A program made the translations under genes and the position numbers. Of a stretch of DNA of 64,000 bases, positions 35,089-41,728 are shown piece after piece. The notes under the pieces are model-generated. The model had not been told where the DNA came from. It saw only the letters and a list, made by a program, of their open reading frames with translations, and did no database searches. How positions within the stretch are numbered: position 1 is the stretch's first letter; each line of letters starts with the position of its first letter. Origin of the DNA: an uncultured Pseudomonadales bacterium (GTDB taxonomy: Bacteria; Pseudomonadota; Gammaproteobacteria; Pseudomonadales; Azotimanducaceae); contig CATOTI010000002.1 of the NCBI GenBank assembly GCA_951813295.1, positions 2,542,001 through 2,606,000 on the forward strand. Direction: 5' to 3'.

Positions 35089-36516
35089 GTGGGGCGAAAC
35101 GAAACAATACGTGCGGCTTTTGTCGCCGGGATCTTGGCGATCGGCGCCGTTGCAAGCGGCGAGGCGATTGACGAGCGGGTCGATGCGCACCGGGACGATG
35201 CGGTGGCGCTTGCGCGGGACCTCTTCGATTACGCCGAACTCGGCTATCTCGAGAACCAGTCAGTCGATCGATTGACGACGCTGCTCGCGTCGAACGGATT
35301 TGCCATCGAGCGCGAGATTGCCGATATCCCGACGGCGTTTCTGGCCGAAGCCGGGTCGGGCAAACCCGTGATCGGCATCCTCGCCGAGTTCGATGCCTTA
35401 CCGGGCTTGAGCCAGAGCCCGATACCGACGCGTTCGCCCGTTGTGGCAGACGCGCCGGGCCATGCCTGCGGACATCATCTCTTCGGCAGCGCTTCGACGA
35501 CGGCGGCTATCGCCGTGGCGGAATGGCTGGAGGCGAACGGTCGTGAGGGCACCGTCCGTGTCTACGGCACGCCGGCGGAGGAAGGCGGATCCGGCAAGGT
35601 CTATCTCACGCGCGAAGGCTATTTCGCCGATGTCGACATCATGCTCCATTGGCATCCGAGTTCGAGCAATCGCGCGGCACCGGAGAGTTCGACCAGCAAC
35701 AAGTCCGGGCGTTTTCGCTTCCACGGGATAGCGGCGCACGCAGCGGCGGCACCGCACCGGGGGCGGAGCGCGCTCGACGGCGTCGAGGCCATGAACTACA
35801 TGGTGAACCTCATGCGCGAGCACGTACCGAGCGATTCGCGGATCCATTACGTGATCACGGATGGTGGTCGGGCGCCGAACATCGTTCCCGAATTCGCCGA
35901 GGTCTACTACTACGTCCGTAATCCCGATGCGGAAATCGTCGCGGCACTATTCGAGCGTGTCGTCGCGGCGGCGCGCGGGGCGGTACTCGGTACGGAAACC
36001 CGTATGACCTACGAGGTGATGCACGGCAATTTCCCGCTCCTGCGCAACGACACGCTGGCCGGCCTGCTGCACGAAGAAATGACGCGCATCGGCGGCTACA
36101 AGATGAATGCCCAGCAGATCGAGTTCGCAACGACGATTCGCGAGACGCTCTTCGGCAACCTACCGCCGCTGTCGGACACGGAGGTCATTCAGCCCAGCGT
36201 CTTCACACAGAAGATGGGCTCGACGGACGTCGGCGACGTGAGCTGGACCGTGCCGACCGCGGGATTCGGGACGGCCACCTGGGTGCCGGGCACGCCGGCG
36301 CATTCCTGGCAGGCCGTCGCCGCGGGCGGCATGAGCATCGGCCACGAAGGCATGATGATGGCGGCCCGGGTCCTCGCCGCGAGCGCCGCGCGTCTCTTTG
36401 AGGACGAAGAACTCCTGCGCCGGGCGTGGCAGGAATTCGAAGAGCGGCGCGGAGCGAACTTCGAGTACGAACCCCTTCTGGGCGACCGTGACCCGCCGCT
36501 CGATTACCGGCTCTAG
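35089..36516 (+). CDS. Secreted M20-family amidohydrolase (AbgB-like)
   Basis: 475 residues. A signal peptide-like N-terminus (TIRAAFVAGILAIGAVASGEA) precedes an M20D peptidase domain: the metal site motif GHACGHH is at 124-130 and GTPAEEGGSGK carries the catalytic Glu pair. A lid/dimerisation domain (about 215-330) includes GIAAHAAAAPHRGRSALD. Relatives cleave N-acyl or p-aminobenzoyl-amino acids. Export makes it a periplasmic or secreted enzyme. GTG 35089 was chosen because GGGGG lies 8 bases upstream. It is divergent from the GntR-efflux operon, so its product or substrate may relate to the regulator's effector; this is inference. Confidence 0.88.
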   Translation: MGRNETIRAAFVAGILAIGAVASGEAIDERVDAHRDDAVALARDLFDYAELGYLENQSVDRLTTLLASNGFAIEREIADIPTAFLAEAGSGKPVIGILAEFDALPGLSQSPIPTRSPVVADAPGHACGHHLFGSASTTAAIAVAEWLEANGREGTVRVYGTPAEEGGSGKVYLTREGYFADVDIMLHWHPSSSNRAAPESSTSNKSGRFRFHGIAAHAAAAPHRGRSALDGVEAMNYMVNLMREHVPSDSRIHYVITDGGRAPNIVPEFAEVYYYVRNPDAEIVAALFERVVAAARGAVLGTETRMTYEVMHGNFPLLRNDTLAGLLHEEMTRIGGYKMNAQQIEFATTIRETLFGNLPPLSDTEVIQPSVFTQKMGSTDVGDVSWTVPTAGFGTATWVPGTPAHSWQAVAAGGMSIGHEGMMMAARVLAASAARLFEDEELLRRAWQEFEERRGANFEYEPLLGDRDPPLDYRL

Positions 36517-36525
36517 GCAAACACC

Positions 36526-37353
36526 ATGAACATCCTTCTGCTGCATCCGGGTGCCATGGGCTCATCGATTGGCGCGGCGCTGACGGGCAACGGCCATGCC
36601 GTTCGTTGGGTCGCCGACGGACGATCACCCGAAACCCACGCACGTGCCGAGAAGGCCGGTCTCACCGCTGTCGCATCGTTGACGGCAGGGCTCGCGGGCG
36701 TCGATGCCGTCGTTTCGGTCTGCCCGCCCGATGCCGCCCTCGAGGTTGCGGCGTCCGTCGACGCGGCTGGTTTCGAAGGGCTTTACATCGACGGCAACGC
36801 CGTCGCGCCGATGACAGCGGCTCAGCTCGCCGAGCGCTTCGGTGCGCGTTATGTCGACGGCGGCATCATCGGTCCGCCCGCCTGGCGTGCAGGGGCGACA
36901 CGTTTCTACCTTTCAGGCGCCAGCGCCGAGACCGTCGCGAACTGGTTCGACGATTCGCTGGTCGACGCACGCGTCGTGGCCGGCGAGGTCAATGCGGCCT
37001 CGGCACTCAAGATGTGTTACGCCGCCTACACGAAGGGCTCATCGGCATTGTTGTTGGCGGTTCGTGCGCTGGCCGAGGCCTACGATGTGGCCTATCCCCT
37101 GCAAACCGAATGGTCGATCTCCCAACCCGGCCTGGCCGATCGAGCCGCCGGGGCGGCCAAAGGCACCGCGCCGAAAGCCTGGCGCTTCGAAGGCGAAATG
37201 CTCGAGATCGCGGCAACGTTCGCGAATGCCGAACTGCCGGACGGTTTTCACCGCGGCGCGGCCGAGGTTTATCGACGCATGGCGGGGTTGAAGAGCGTAT
37301 CGGATGCGGATTTGGCGGCGGTGATGGAGGCGTTGGTCGGCCCGCGCCGGTAA
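36526..37353 (+). CDS. NAD(P)-dependent beta-hydroxyacid dehydrogenase-like oxidoreductase
   Basis: 275 residues. An N-terminal Rossmann fold has HPGAMGSSIGAAL (residues 7-19) in place of GxGxxG. A C-terminal helical domain of DUF1932 type (ALKMCYAAYTKGSSALLLAVRALAE) carries the Lys expected at the catalytic position. Members of this 6-phosphogluconate-dehydrogenase-like group oxidise or reduce hydroxyacids. It starts 10 bp after the amidohydrolase, so the two are probably co-expressed. Confidence 0.85.
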   Translation: MNILLLHPGAMGSSIGAALTGNGHAVRWVADGRSPETHARAEKAGLTAVASLTAGLAGVDAVVSVCPPDAALEVAASVDAAGFEGLYIDGNAVAPMTAAQLAERFGARYVDGGIIGPPAWRAGATRFYLSGASAETVANWFDDSLVDARVVAGEVNAASALKMCYAAYTKGSSALLLAVRALAEAYDVAYPLQTEWSISQPGLADRAAGAAKGTAPKAWRFEGEMLEIAATFANAELPDGFHRGAAEVYRRMAGLKSVSDADLAAVMEALVGPRR

Positions 37354-37374
37354 ACCCGTGAGCCCGGAGGCTTC

Positions 37375-37797
37375 ATGACGTACGACCTCCATGTCGAACG
37401 GATCATCAACGCACCGTCCGAAGCGGTCTTCGCGGCGCGCACGAGCATTGCAACGGAACGGGAAATGACGCGCCGCGCGGACCCCACGGCGGATGTCCGC
37501 GGCGAGGTCCTGGTCGGTCGTGCCCGGGTCGCCGAGTGGGGTCCAGAAGATGCTCGATGTCGCGTCACCCAGACGTTCCTCGAAATCACCGAGCAAAAGA
37601 TCGTTTACGCCGAGGTGCTCGAGGTCCCCCCGAGTCCCGTCTACACGACGACGATTACGGAGACGATCACCCCGCACGGCGATGGTCAAACCCTGTTCCG
37701 GTTCGACGTCGAGGGATTCCCCACGGAAGAGGAGCGTGACCTGCACCGCGAGGGCTATGGGATCGTCCTGGATCGGTTGGTAGCGTATTTGGGGTGA
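37375..37797 (+). CDS. SRPBCC / START-like domain protein
   Basis: 140 residues. The pattern HVERIINAPSEAVFAARTS at the N-terminus, alternating beta strands (VYTTTITETITPHGDGQTLFRFDVEGF) and a final long helix (YGIVLDRLVAYLG) fit the helix-grip SRPBCC fold, close to the AHSA1 group. Such proteins bind hydrophobic ligands or act as co-chaperone-like domains. It lies 21 bp after the oxidoreductase, last in a three-gene run, and ends just before the repeat island. Confidence 0.75.
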   Translation: MTYDLHVERIINAPSEAVFAARTSIATEREMTRRADPTADVRGEVLVGRARVAEWGPEDARCRVTQTFLEITEQKIVYAEVLEVPPSPVYTTTITETITPHGDGQTLFRFDVEGFPTEEERDLHREGYGIVLDRLVAYLG

Positions 37798-37815
37798 GAA
37801 GCAGGAACTGAAAGC

Positions 37816-37967
37816 GCTAGGAAGTTCGCGGTTTGTCGGATTCGTGGGACGGGCTGGGAAGTGTCGTTCGATTAGCTGGGAAGCTTAGATTCGGTGGGCT
37901 GGGAAGTGGGATCTGGTGGTGCTGGGAAGTGTTGACTGGCCGGAGGAGTCGGCTGGAATTCTGATTG
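37816..37967 (+). repeat. Array of degenerate ~23-bp repeats (core TGGGAAG), left copy
   Basis: GCTGGGAAG (once GCTAGGAAG) starts at 37816, 37853, 37875, 37898 and 37921; the last four are spaced 22-23 bp. The intervening bases partly agree (GATTCGGTGG-like). After the last repeat, about 30 bp (37939-37968) match the sequence that follows the oppositely oriented right array, ending at the IS insertion point. Confidence 0.8.
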
Positions 37968-38037
37968 CTAATGGGATGGTCCACCCCGAGTGGACAATCA
38001 GTGTCCCCACACGACGTTCCCTCGAGGAGACCATCGC

Positions 38038-39063
38038 ATGACGCAGATCGTGACCCTAGGTATCGATGTCGGCAAGAGCACCTTCCACGTGGTCGGTACG
38101 ACGCACACGGGTAAGCCGGTGTTCCGGCAGCAGTTCAGCCGAGCGAAGCTTGCTGAGTTTGTCGCCACTCACAGCCGATGTGTGATCGGCATGGAAGCGT
38201 GCGCTGGTTCACAACACCTGGCGCGGCAGTTTGAACGCGACGGTCATGACGTTCGATTGATGGCAGCGCACTTCGTCAAGCCGTACGTGAAGACCAACAA
38301 GAACGACTTCAACGACGCCTTGGCGATTGCGGAGGCGGTGCGGCGCCCGACCATGCGATATGTGCCGATCAAGACGATCGAGCAACACGATCAGCAAGCC
38401 CTGCACCGCGTCCGTCAGCAGCTCATGAAGACGCGCACAAGCGTCATCAACGAGATCCGAGCGTTTCTGTTGGAGCGAGTTATCACGGTGCGCACGAGTC
38501 CGACAGCGTTGTCGAAGGCCTTACCGACGATACTGGCGGACGACGAGAGCACATTGTCGCGGCGTCTACGCGCGCTTTTGGGATTACTGCAACGACAGTG
38601 GCGTTACTTAGATGATGAAGTTCGCACGATTACCCGGGAGATCGAGCAGATCGCGCGAGAGCGCGATGACTGCCGGCGTCTGCAGACGATTCCGGGCATT
38701 GGCACGCTGACATCGACGGCGTTGGTGGCGGCGATCGGCAAGGGTGAGCAGTTCACACGCGCCCGAGATGTATCGGCGTGGCTCGGGGTGGTGCCACGGC
38801 AACACTCGACAGGCGGCCGGACGCGATTGCTGGGGATCAGCAAACGCGGCAACCGCTACGTTCGGAGTCTGCTGATACACGGCGCGCGCAGCTGCTACTA
38901 CAACCTGTGCCGGGAGGATCACCGCCTAGGTGTTTGGCTGAATGACCTTGAGGCGCGGGGCTTGCACCCGAACGTGATCATCACGGCGTTAGCGAACAAA
39001 CTGGCGCGCCTGTCATGGGCAGTCCTGCGCAGTGGTGAGGAGTACGATCCAGGGCGCGCGTAG
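38038..39063 (+). CDS. IS110-family transposase
   Basis: 341 residues. The N-terminal RuvC-like DEDD domain has D10 (LGIDVGKS), E53 (GMEACAGS) and D90/D93 (KNDFNDALAIAEA). The C-terminal transposase_20 domain has TIPGIGTLTSTALVAAIG and the RQHSTGGRTR segment with the catalytic Ser. These enzymes move DNA without a DDE mechanism, guided by an element-encoded bridge RNA. ATG 38038 has CGAGGAGA 8 bases upstream; an earlier in-frame start at 37990 would lie in the element end. The gene appears intact. Confidence 0.95.
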   Translation: MTQIVTLGIDVGKSTFHVVGTTHTGKPVFRQQFSRAKLAEFVATHSRCVIGMEACAGSQHLARQFERDGHDVRLMAAHFVKPYVKTNKNDFNDALAIAEAVRRPTMRYVPIKTIEQHDQQALHRVRQQLMKTRTSVINEIRAFLLERVITVRTSPTALSKALPTILADDESTLSRRLRALLGLLQRQWRYLDDEVRTITREIEQIARERDDCRRLQTIPGIGTLTSTALVAAIGKGEQFTRARDVSAWLGVVPRQHSTGGRTRLLGISKRGNRYVRSLLIHGARSCYYNLCREDHRLGVWLNDLEARGLHPNVIITALANKLARLSWAVLRSGEEYDPGRA

Positions 39064-39320
39064 CGGCAGTTGTAGGGAACGGATTTTGGTTGCCCATCGG
39101 GCATCTCGTTAGCGGCAGGCTTCATCAGTCGATCCAGCTTCGTCGAAGCTCGGGCAAGAAAAAGGGGTCTACGAACCCGCCTTGCTAATTGAGCCGACGA
39201 GCCGCGGATCCCACTCAGGCCAGGGCGTGAAATAGCCCATTAACAGGCCGGATACATTTGTGCAGACCGACTGATTGCCAAAGTCGCCAATGACTGTTGC
39301 AACGATGGGGTGGCCCATAC
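39064..39320 (+). ncRNA. Non-coding right end of the IS110-type element, possible bridge RNA locus
   Basis: 257 bp without a gene between the transposase stop and the element end. In IS1111-group elements the guide (bridge) RNA is encoded on this side. I can see short stems (GCTTCGTCGAAGC at about 39137-39149) but cannot fold the full RNA or identify its target and donor loops by eye, so this is a positional prediction. Confidence 0.35.
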
Positions 39321-39321
39321 A

Positions 39322-39682
39322 TTTTTCTTGTGGGGGCTCCGCCCCCACGCCCCCGCCGGATCGGCGCTGAGTCTGAGTTGGCGGATGGGGGAATCTCGCC
39401 GCGCGCCCAGTGCGGCGCGGAATCGTTGCGGGTGATTTCCCCCTGCGCGCTTCGCGCGCGGGGACCCCGGTGGTCGGCGTGTTCGCCGGAAGGCTTCGTT
39501 CGATATCGAGCGCGATTCGCAGGATGCGCCGGGAAGGGTTTGCAGAATCCAGCTGCTCCTTCGCTCGATGTCCTGGAAAGGATTCGCAGGCTGCTCGGTT
39601 CGCTACAGACTTCCTAAGGGCAAATTAGTCCTAAAGCCGGCAAACCCCAATCAGCGAAATCGATGACCTCGAGCCCGGCGCG
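39322..39682. repeat. Hairpin-rich non-coding part of the left repeat element
   Basis: Starts with TTTTTCTT and a hairpin GTGGGGGC-TCC-GCCCCCAC (39330-39348). Further stems follow, notably GCGCGC-TTC-GCGCGC with flanking C/G runs (39441-39463). An open frame of about 100 codons crosses it, but its Arg/Pro/Gly-rich product looks spurious. The start of the region matches the complement of 41047-41090. Confidence 0.6.
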
Positions 39683-41013
39683 AGTTGTGTGCCGCAAGTT
39701 GTGCAAAAGGGTTGAGTGGCCTGGCATGCGGTTAAGCGGCTTGACGGAGCTGTTCCTTCTTCAGCTCCTTGAGCAAGTCCATGTTTAAGTAGCGGCTCTG
39801 TTCGAGCCAGTTTTCGTGGGTCTCAACGGCCAGCGCCCGCACCAGGCGTAAGCAACTCGCCGCGTTCGGAAAGATCCGCACCACATACGTTCGTCGACGG
39901 ATTTCCTCGTTCAACCGTTCCAGCATGTTGGTGCTCTTCATGTGCTTGTGATGGCGATGCGGGAGGCGATAGAACGTCCACGTCTGCTCGATGTTTTCCT
40001 CCACCCAGTCGGTGAGCTTCGGATACTTCGTGTGCCATCGGCCGATCCAAGCGGCGAGATCCGATCGCGCCTCATCGACGTTGCGACGATCGTAGAGCCA
40101 GCGCAGTTCCTGCAGACAATCGTCATCGGCCTTGCGCGGAATGTGGTCGAGGGCGTTGCGCAGGAAGTGCACGTAGCAGCGTTGCCAGGCGCTGTCGGTG
40201 AGGACTTCTTGGATCGCCCGTCGCAGCCCATCGTGATCATCGCTGACGACGTACTCGACGCCGTGTAAGCCGCGATCACGCAGCGTGGTGAGGAACTCTT
40301 TCCAGCTACTTCGACTCTCCCGTTGAGCGAGCTCCACGGCCAGTATCTGGCGGCGTCCTTCCCAGTTGATGCCAATGGCAATGAGCACGGCTCGAGAGCG
40401 GATCACTCCCGCCTCACGGACCTTCTCATAACGCGCATCGAGGATCAGATACGGCGTCGGTTCTTCGAGTCGTCGGGTGGCGAATGCGGTGAGCGTCTTG
40501 TCGAGGCGCTTGTTGATCCGCGAGATGGTCGAGGCCGAGACGCTGTGGCCACACAGCTCCTCCGTGATCGCTTTGACCTTGCGCGTCGAAACGCCCTCGA
40601 TATACATCTGCGCCAGCGCGCTGACCAAGGCTTGTTCGGAACGCTGGTAGCGCGCAAACAGCTCCGTGGAAAAGCGTCCTTCGCGGTCGCGCGGTACACG
40701 CAGCTCGAGCTTGCCGACGCGGGTCAACAAGCCGCGCGGGTAGTAACCGGCTCGATAGCCCCGGCGTTCGTCGCTGCGTTCGTGGGGTTGCGCGCGGAGC
40801 ACTTTGGCCATCTCCGCTTCCAATAGCTCTTGGAGCATCTCGCGCATCATCGTGCGCAGCTGGTCGCCCTCGCTGCTGAGTACCTCTTCCAGTTCGACTG
40901 CCGTCGTCTTACGCTTCTTCTGGGTGGTCATCTCGTGTGTGTGCCTTTTTTGATGTCGTGTCTAAAAGCACACCATGGCCACCCAACTTTTTGCACATCC
41001 TTCGGCACACTAC
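39683..41013 (-). mobile_element. IS256-family insertion sequence
   Basis: About 1.33 kb. Long imperfect terminal inverted repeats run inward from GTGTGCC at 39687 and from GGCACAC ending at 41010; both contain TGTGCAAAA, as is usual for IS256 ends. A 9-bp direct repeat CCCGGCGCG flanks the element at 39674-39682 and 41014-41022, as expected for the 8-9 bp target duplication of this family. The single transposase gene is on the minus strand and looks functional. Confidence 0.88.
39732..40931 (-). CDS. IS256-family DDE transposase (mutator type)
   Basis: 399 residues. The catalytic triad is visible as D165 (LILDARYEKVR), D231 (VVSDDHDGL) and E338 (TNMLERLNEEIRRRT). Between them is the family C-x2-H motif RCYVHFLRNAL. 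The N-terminal part (about 50-145) is the helix-turn-helix/zinc-binding region that recognises the ends. It catalyses copy-out style transposition. Full length with no frameshift, so the element may be active. Confidence 0.96.
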   Translation of the reverse strand: MTTQKKRKTTAVELEEVLSSEGDQLRTMMREMLQELLEAEMAKVLRAQPHERSDERRGYRAGYYPRGLLTRVGKLELRVPRDREGRFSTELFARYQRSEQALVSALAQMYIEGVSTRKVKAITEELCGHSVSASTISRINKRLDKTLTAFATRRLEEPTPYLILDARYEKVREAGVIRSRAVLIAIGINWEGRRQILAVELAQRESRSSWKEFLTTLRDRGLHGVEYVVSDDHDGLRRAIQEVLTDSAWQRCYVHFLRNALDHIPRKADDDCLQELRWLYDRRNVDEARSDLAAWIGRWHTKYPKLTDWVEENIEQTWTFYRLPHRHHKHMKSTNMLERLNEEIRRRTYVVRIFPNAASCLRLVRALAVETHENWLEQSRYLNMDLLKELKKEQLRQAA

Positions 41014-41046
41014 CCCGGCGCGGCAACGCCGCGACGCAGGGGGGTC

Positions 41047-41074
41047 CTAGGGGGGATCGGAGGGTCCCCCCTAG
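41047..41074. repeat. Perfect 10-bp hairpin of the right repeat element
   Basis: CTAGGGGGGA, an 8-base loop, TCCCCCCTAG. Read on the minus strand, it is preceded by TTTTTCTT, as in the left copy. A smaller hairpin (CGCGGC/GCCGCG, 41019-41033) lies beside it at the IS256 insertion point. Confidence 0.75.
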
Positions 41075-41121
41075 AAGAAAAAGCCACGATATTCCAGCCT
41101 CAGACTGCGGCCCAATCCACG

Positions 41122-41174
41122 CTTCCCAGATCACCCAATCGATACTTCCCAGATCACCCATTCCACGCTTCCCA
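41122..41174 (-). repeat. Array of ~23-bp repeats (core TGGGAAG), right copy in inverse orientation
   Basis: TGGGAAG on the minus strand (CTTCCCA at 41122, 41145 and 41168) at exact 23-bp spacing, with spacers sharing GATTGGGTGAT. It mirrors the left array at 37816-37929, so the island has inverted edges. Confidence 0.8.
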
Positions 41175-41222
41175 CCCCAAACGCGCTAAATTCGGGTTGT
41201 CGAGAAATCAAAAGAGAAAACC

Positions 41223-41705
41223 ATGGGCGCGAAACTAGCGGCTGGGGATCAATTCCCGGCGATGACTCTCAACGTCGCCGGGGGCGGCACGGTCACGTTG
41301 CCGGATGATCTTGGTGACGGGTTGACGATCGTCTTGTTCTACCGGGGTCATTGGTGACCGTACTGCATCCGTCTGTTAGGCGGATACGAGGATCAGCGCG
41401 AAGCGTTGGCGGCGCAGGGCACGACGGTGATCGCGGCTTGTGTGGACAGCGAAGAGAAGACGCTCGAAGTGGGGGAGAAGCTCAGCTTCCCGATTGCGTA
41501 TGGCGTGACGCGCGAGCAAGGGGATGCGATTGGCGCGTGGTGGGAAGAGCGGCGTGATCATGTGCAGCCGAGCGAGTTCGTTTTGTCGGGCAGCGGCCGG
41601 GTGATGATGTCGACGTACAGCAATTCGCCGATCGGCCGGATGGACCCGGCCGAGGCGGTGACGTTGCTGACGTTCTTGAACGAGATGCGAAAGAAGAAGG
41701 CCTGA
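41223..41705 (+). CDS. Redoxin/peroxiredoxin-like protein, candidate selenoprotein with in-frame TGA (U45)
   Basis: Reading TGA 41355-41357 as selenocysteine gives one 160-residue protein. Residues 1-44 (ending LFYRGHW) and 46-160 (starting PYCIRL) are in the same frame and join into a thioredoxin-fold AhpC/TSA-like domain. The family has the redox motif HWCPYC here, so the TGA replaces the first active-site Cys, giving U45-P-Y-C48. A stem-loop 16 nt downstream fits a bacterial SECIS. No other stop, frameshift or composition change is present in the downstream 115 codons. It probably reduces peroxides or disulfides. The alternative is a recent TGC-to-TGA nonsense mutation. SelA/SelB/SelC/SelD are not in the window. 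It ends 24 bp from the convergent metalloprotease gene. Confidence 0.8.
41367..41385 (+). promoter_or_regulatory. Candidate bacterial SECIS stem-loop
   Basis: Stem ATCCGTC/GGCGGAT (seven pairs, one G-U) with loop TGTTA. Sixteen nucleotides separate the UGA from the loop and the second loop base is G. Both properties match the general bSECIS rule (16-37 nt spacing, G among the first two loop bases). The stem lies inside the coding frame, as SelB recognition requires in bacteria. Confidence 0.65.
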
Positions 41706-41728
41706 TTCGGGCCGGTTCGCCCGTCGGC

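Larger units (their letters stand above)
37969..39321 (+). mobile_element. IS110-family element, IS1111-like group
   Basis: About 1.35 kb containing one DEDD transposase. The edges are inferred from the interrupted repeat: sequence before 37968 and after 39322 together matches the intact right copy. Near each end is a subterminal inverted repeat, ATGGTCCACCCC (37976-37987) against the complement of 39307-39318, identical at 11 of 12 bases, as in IS1111-type elements. No target duplication is visible, which is normal for this family. The long non-coding part is on the 3' side of the gene. Confidence 0.75.

Noticed and set aside
37816..37929. CRISPR array
   Set aside because: Only a 7-9 bp core is conserved, units are 22-23 bp including spacer, spacers resemble each other and no cas genes are near.
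39297..39617. Open frame of about 106 codons downstream of the IS110-type element
   Set aside because: It starts inside the element end, crosses several perfect hairpins and encodes Arg/Pro/Gly-rich low-quality sequence.
41406..41705. Stand-alone 99-residue reading frame for the 3' half of the redoxin
   Set aside because: It is simply the part of the gene after the in-frame TGA. The upstream 61 codons in the same frame complete the redoxin domain, including the active site.
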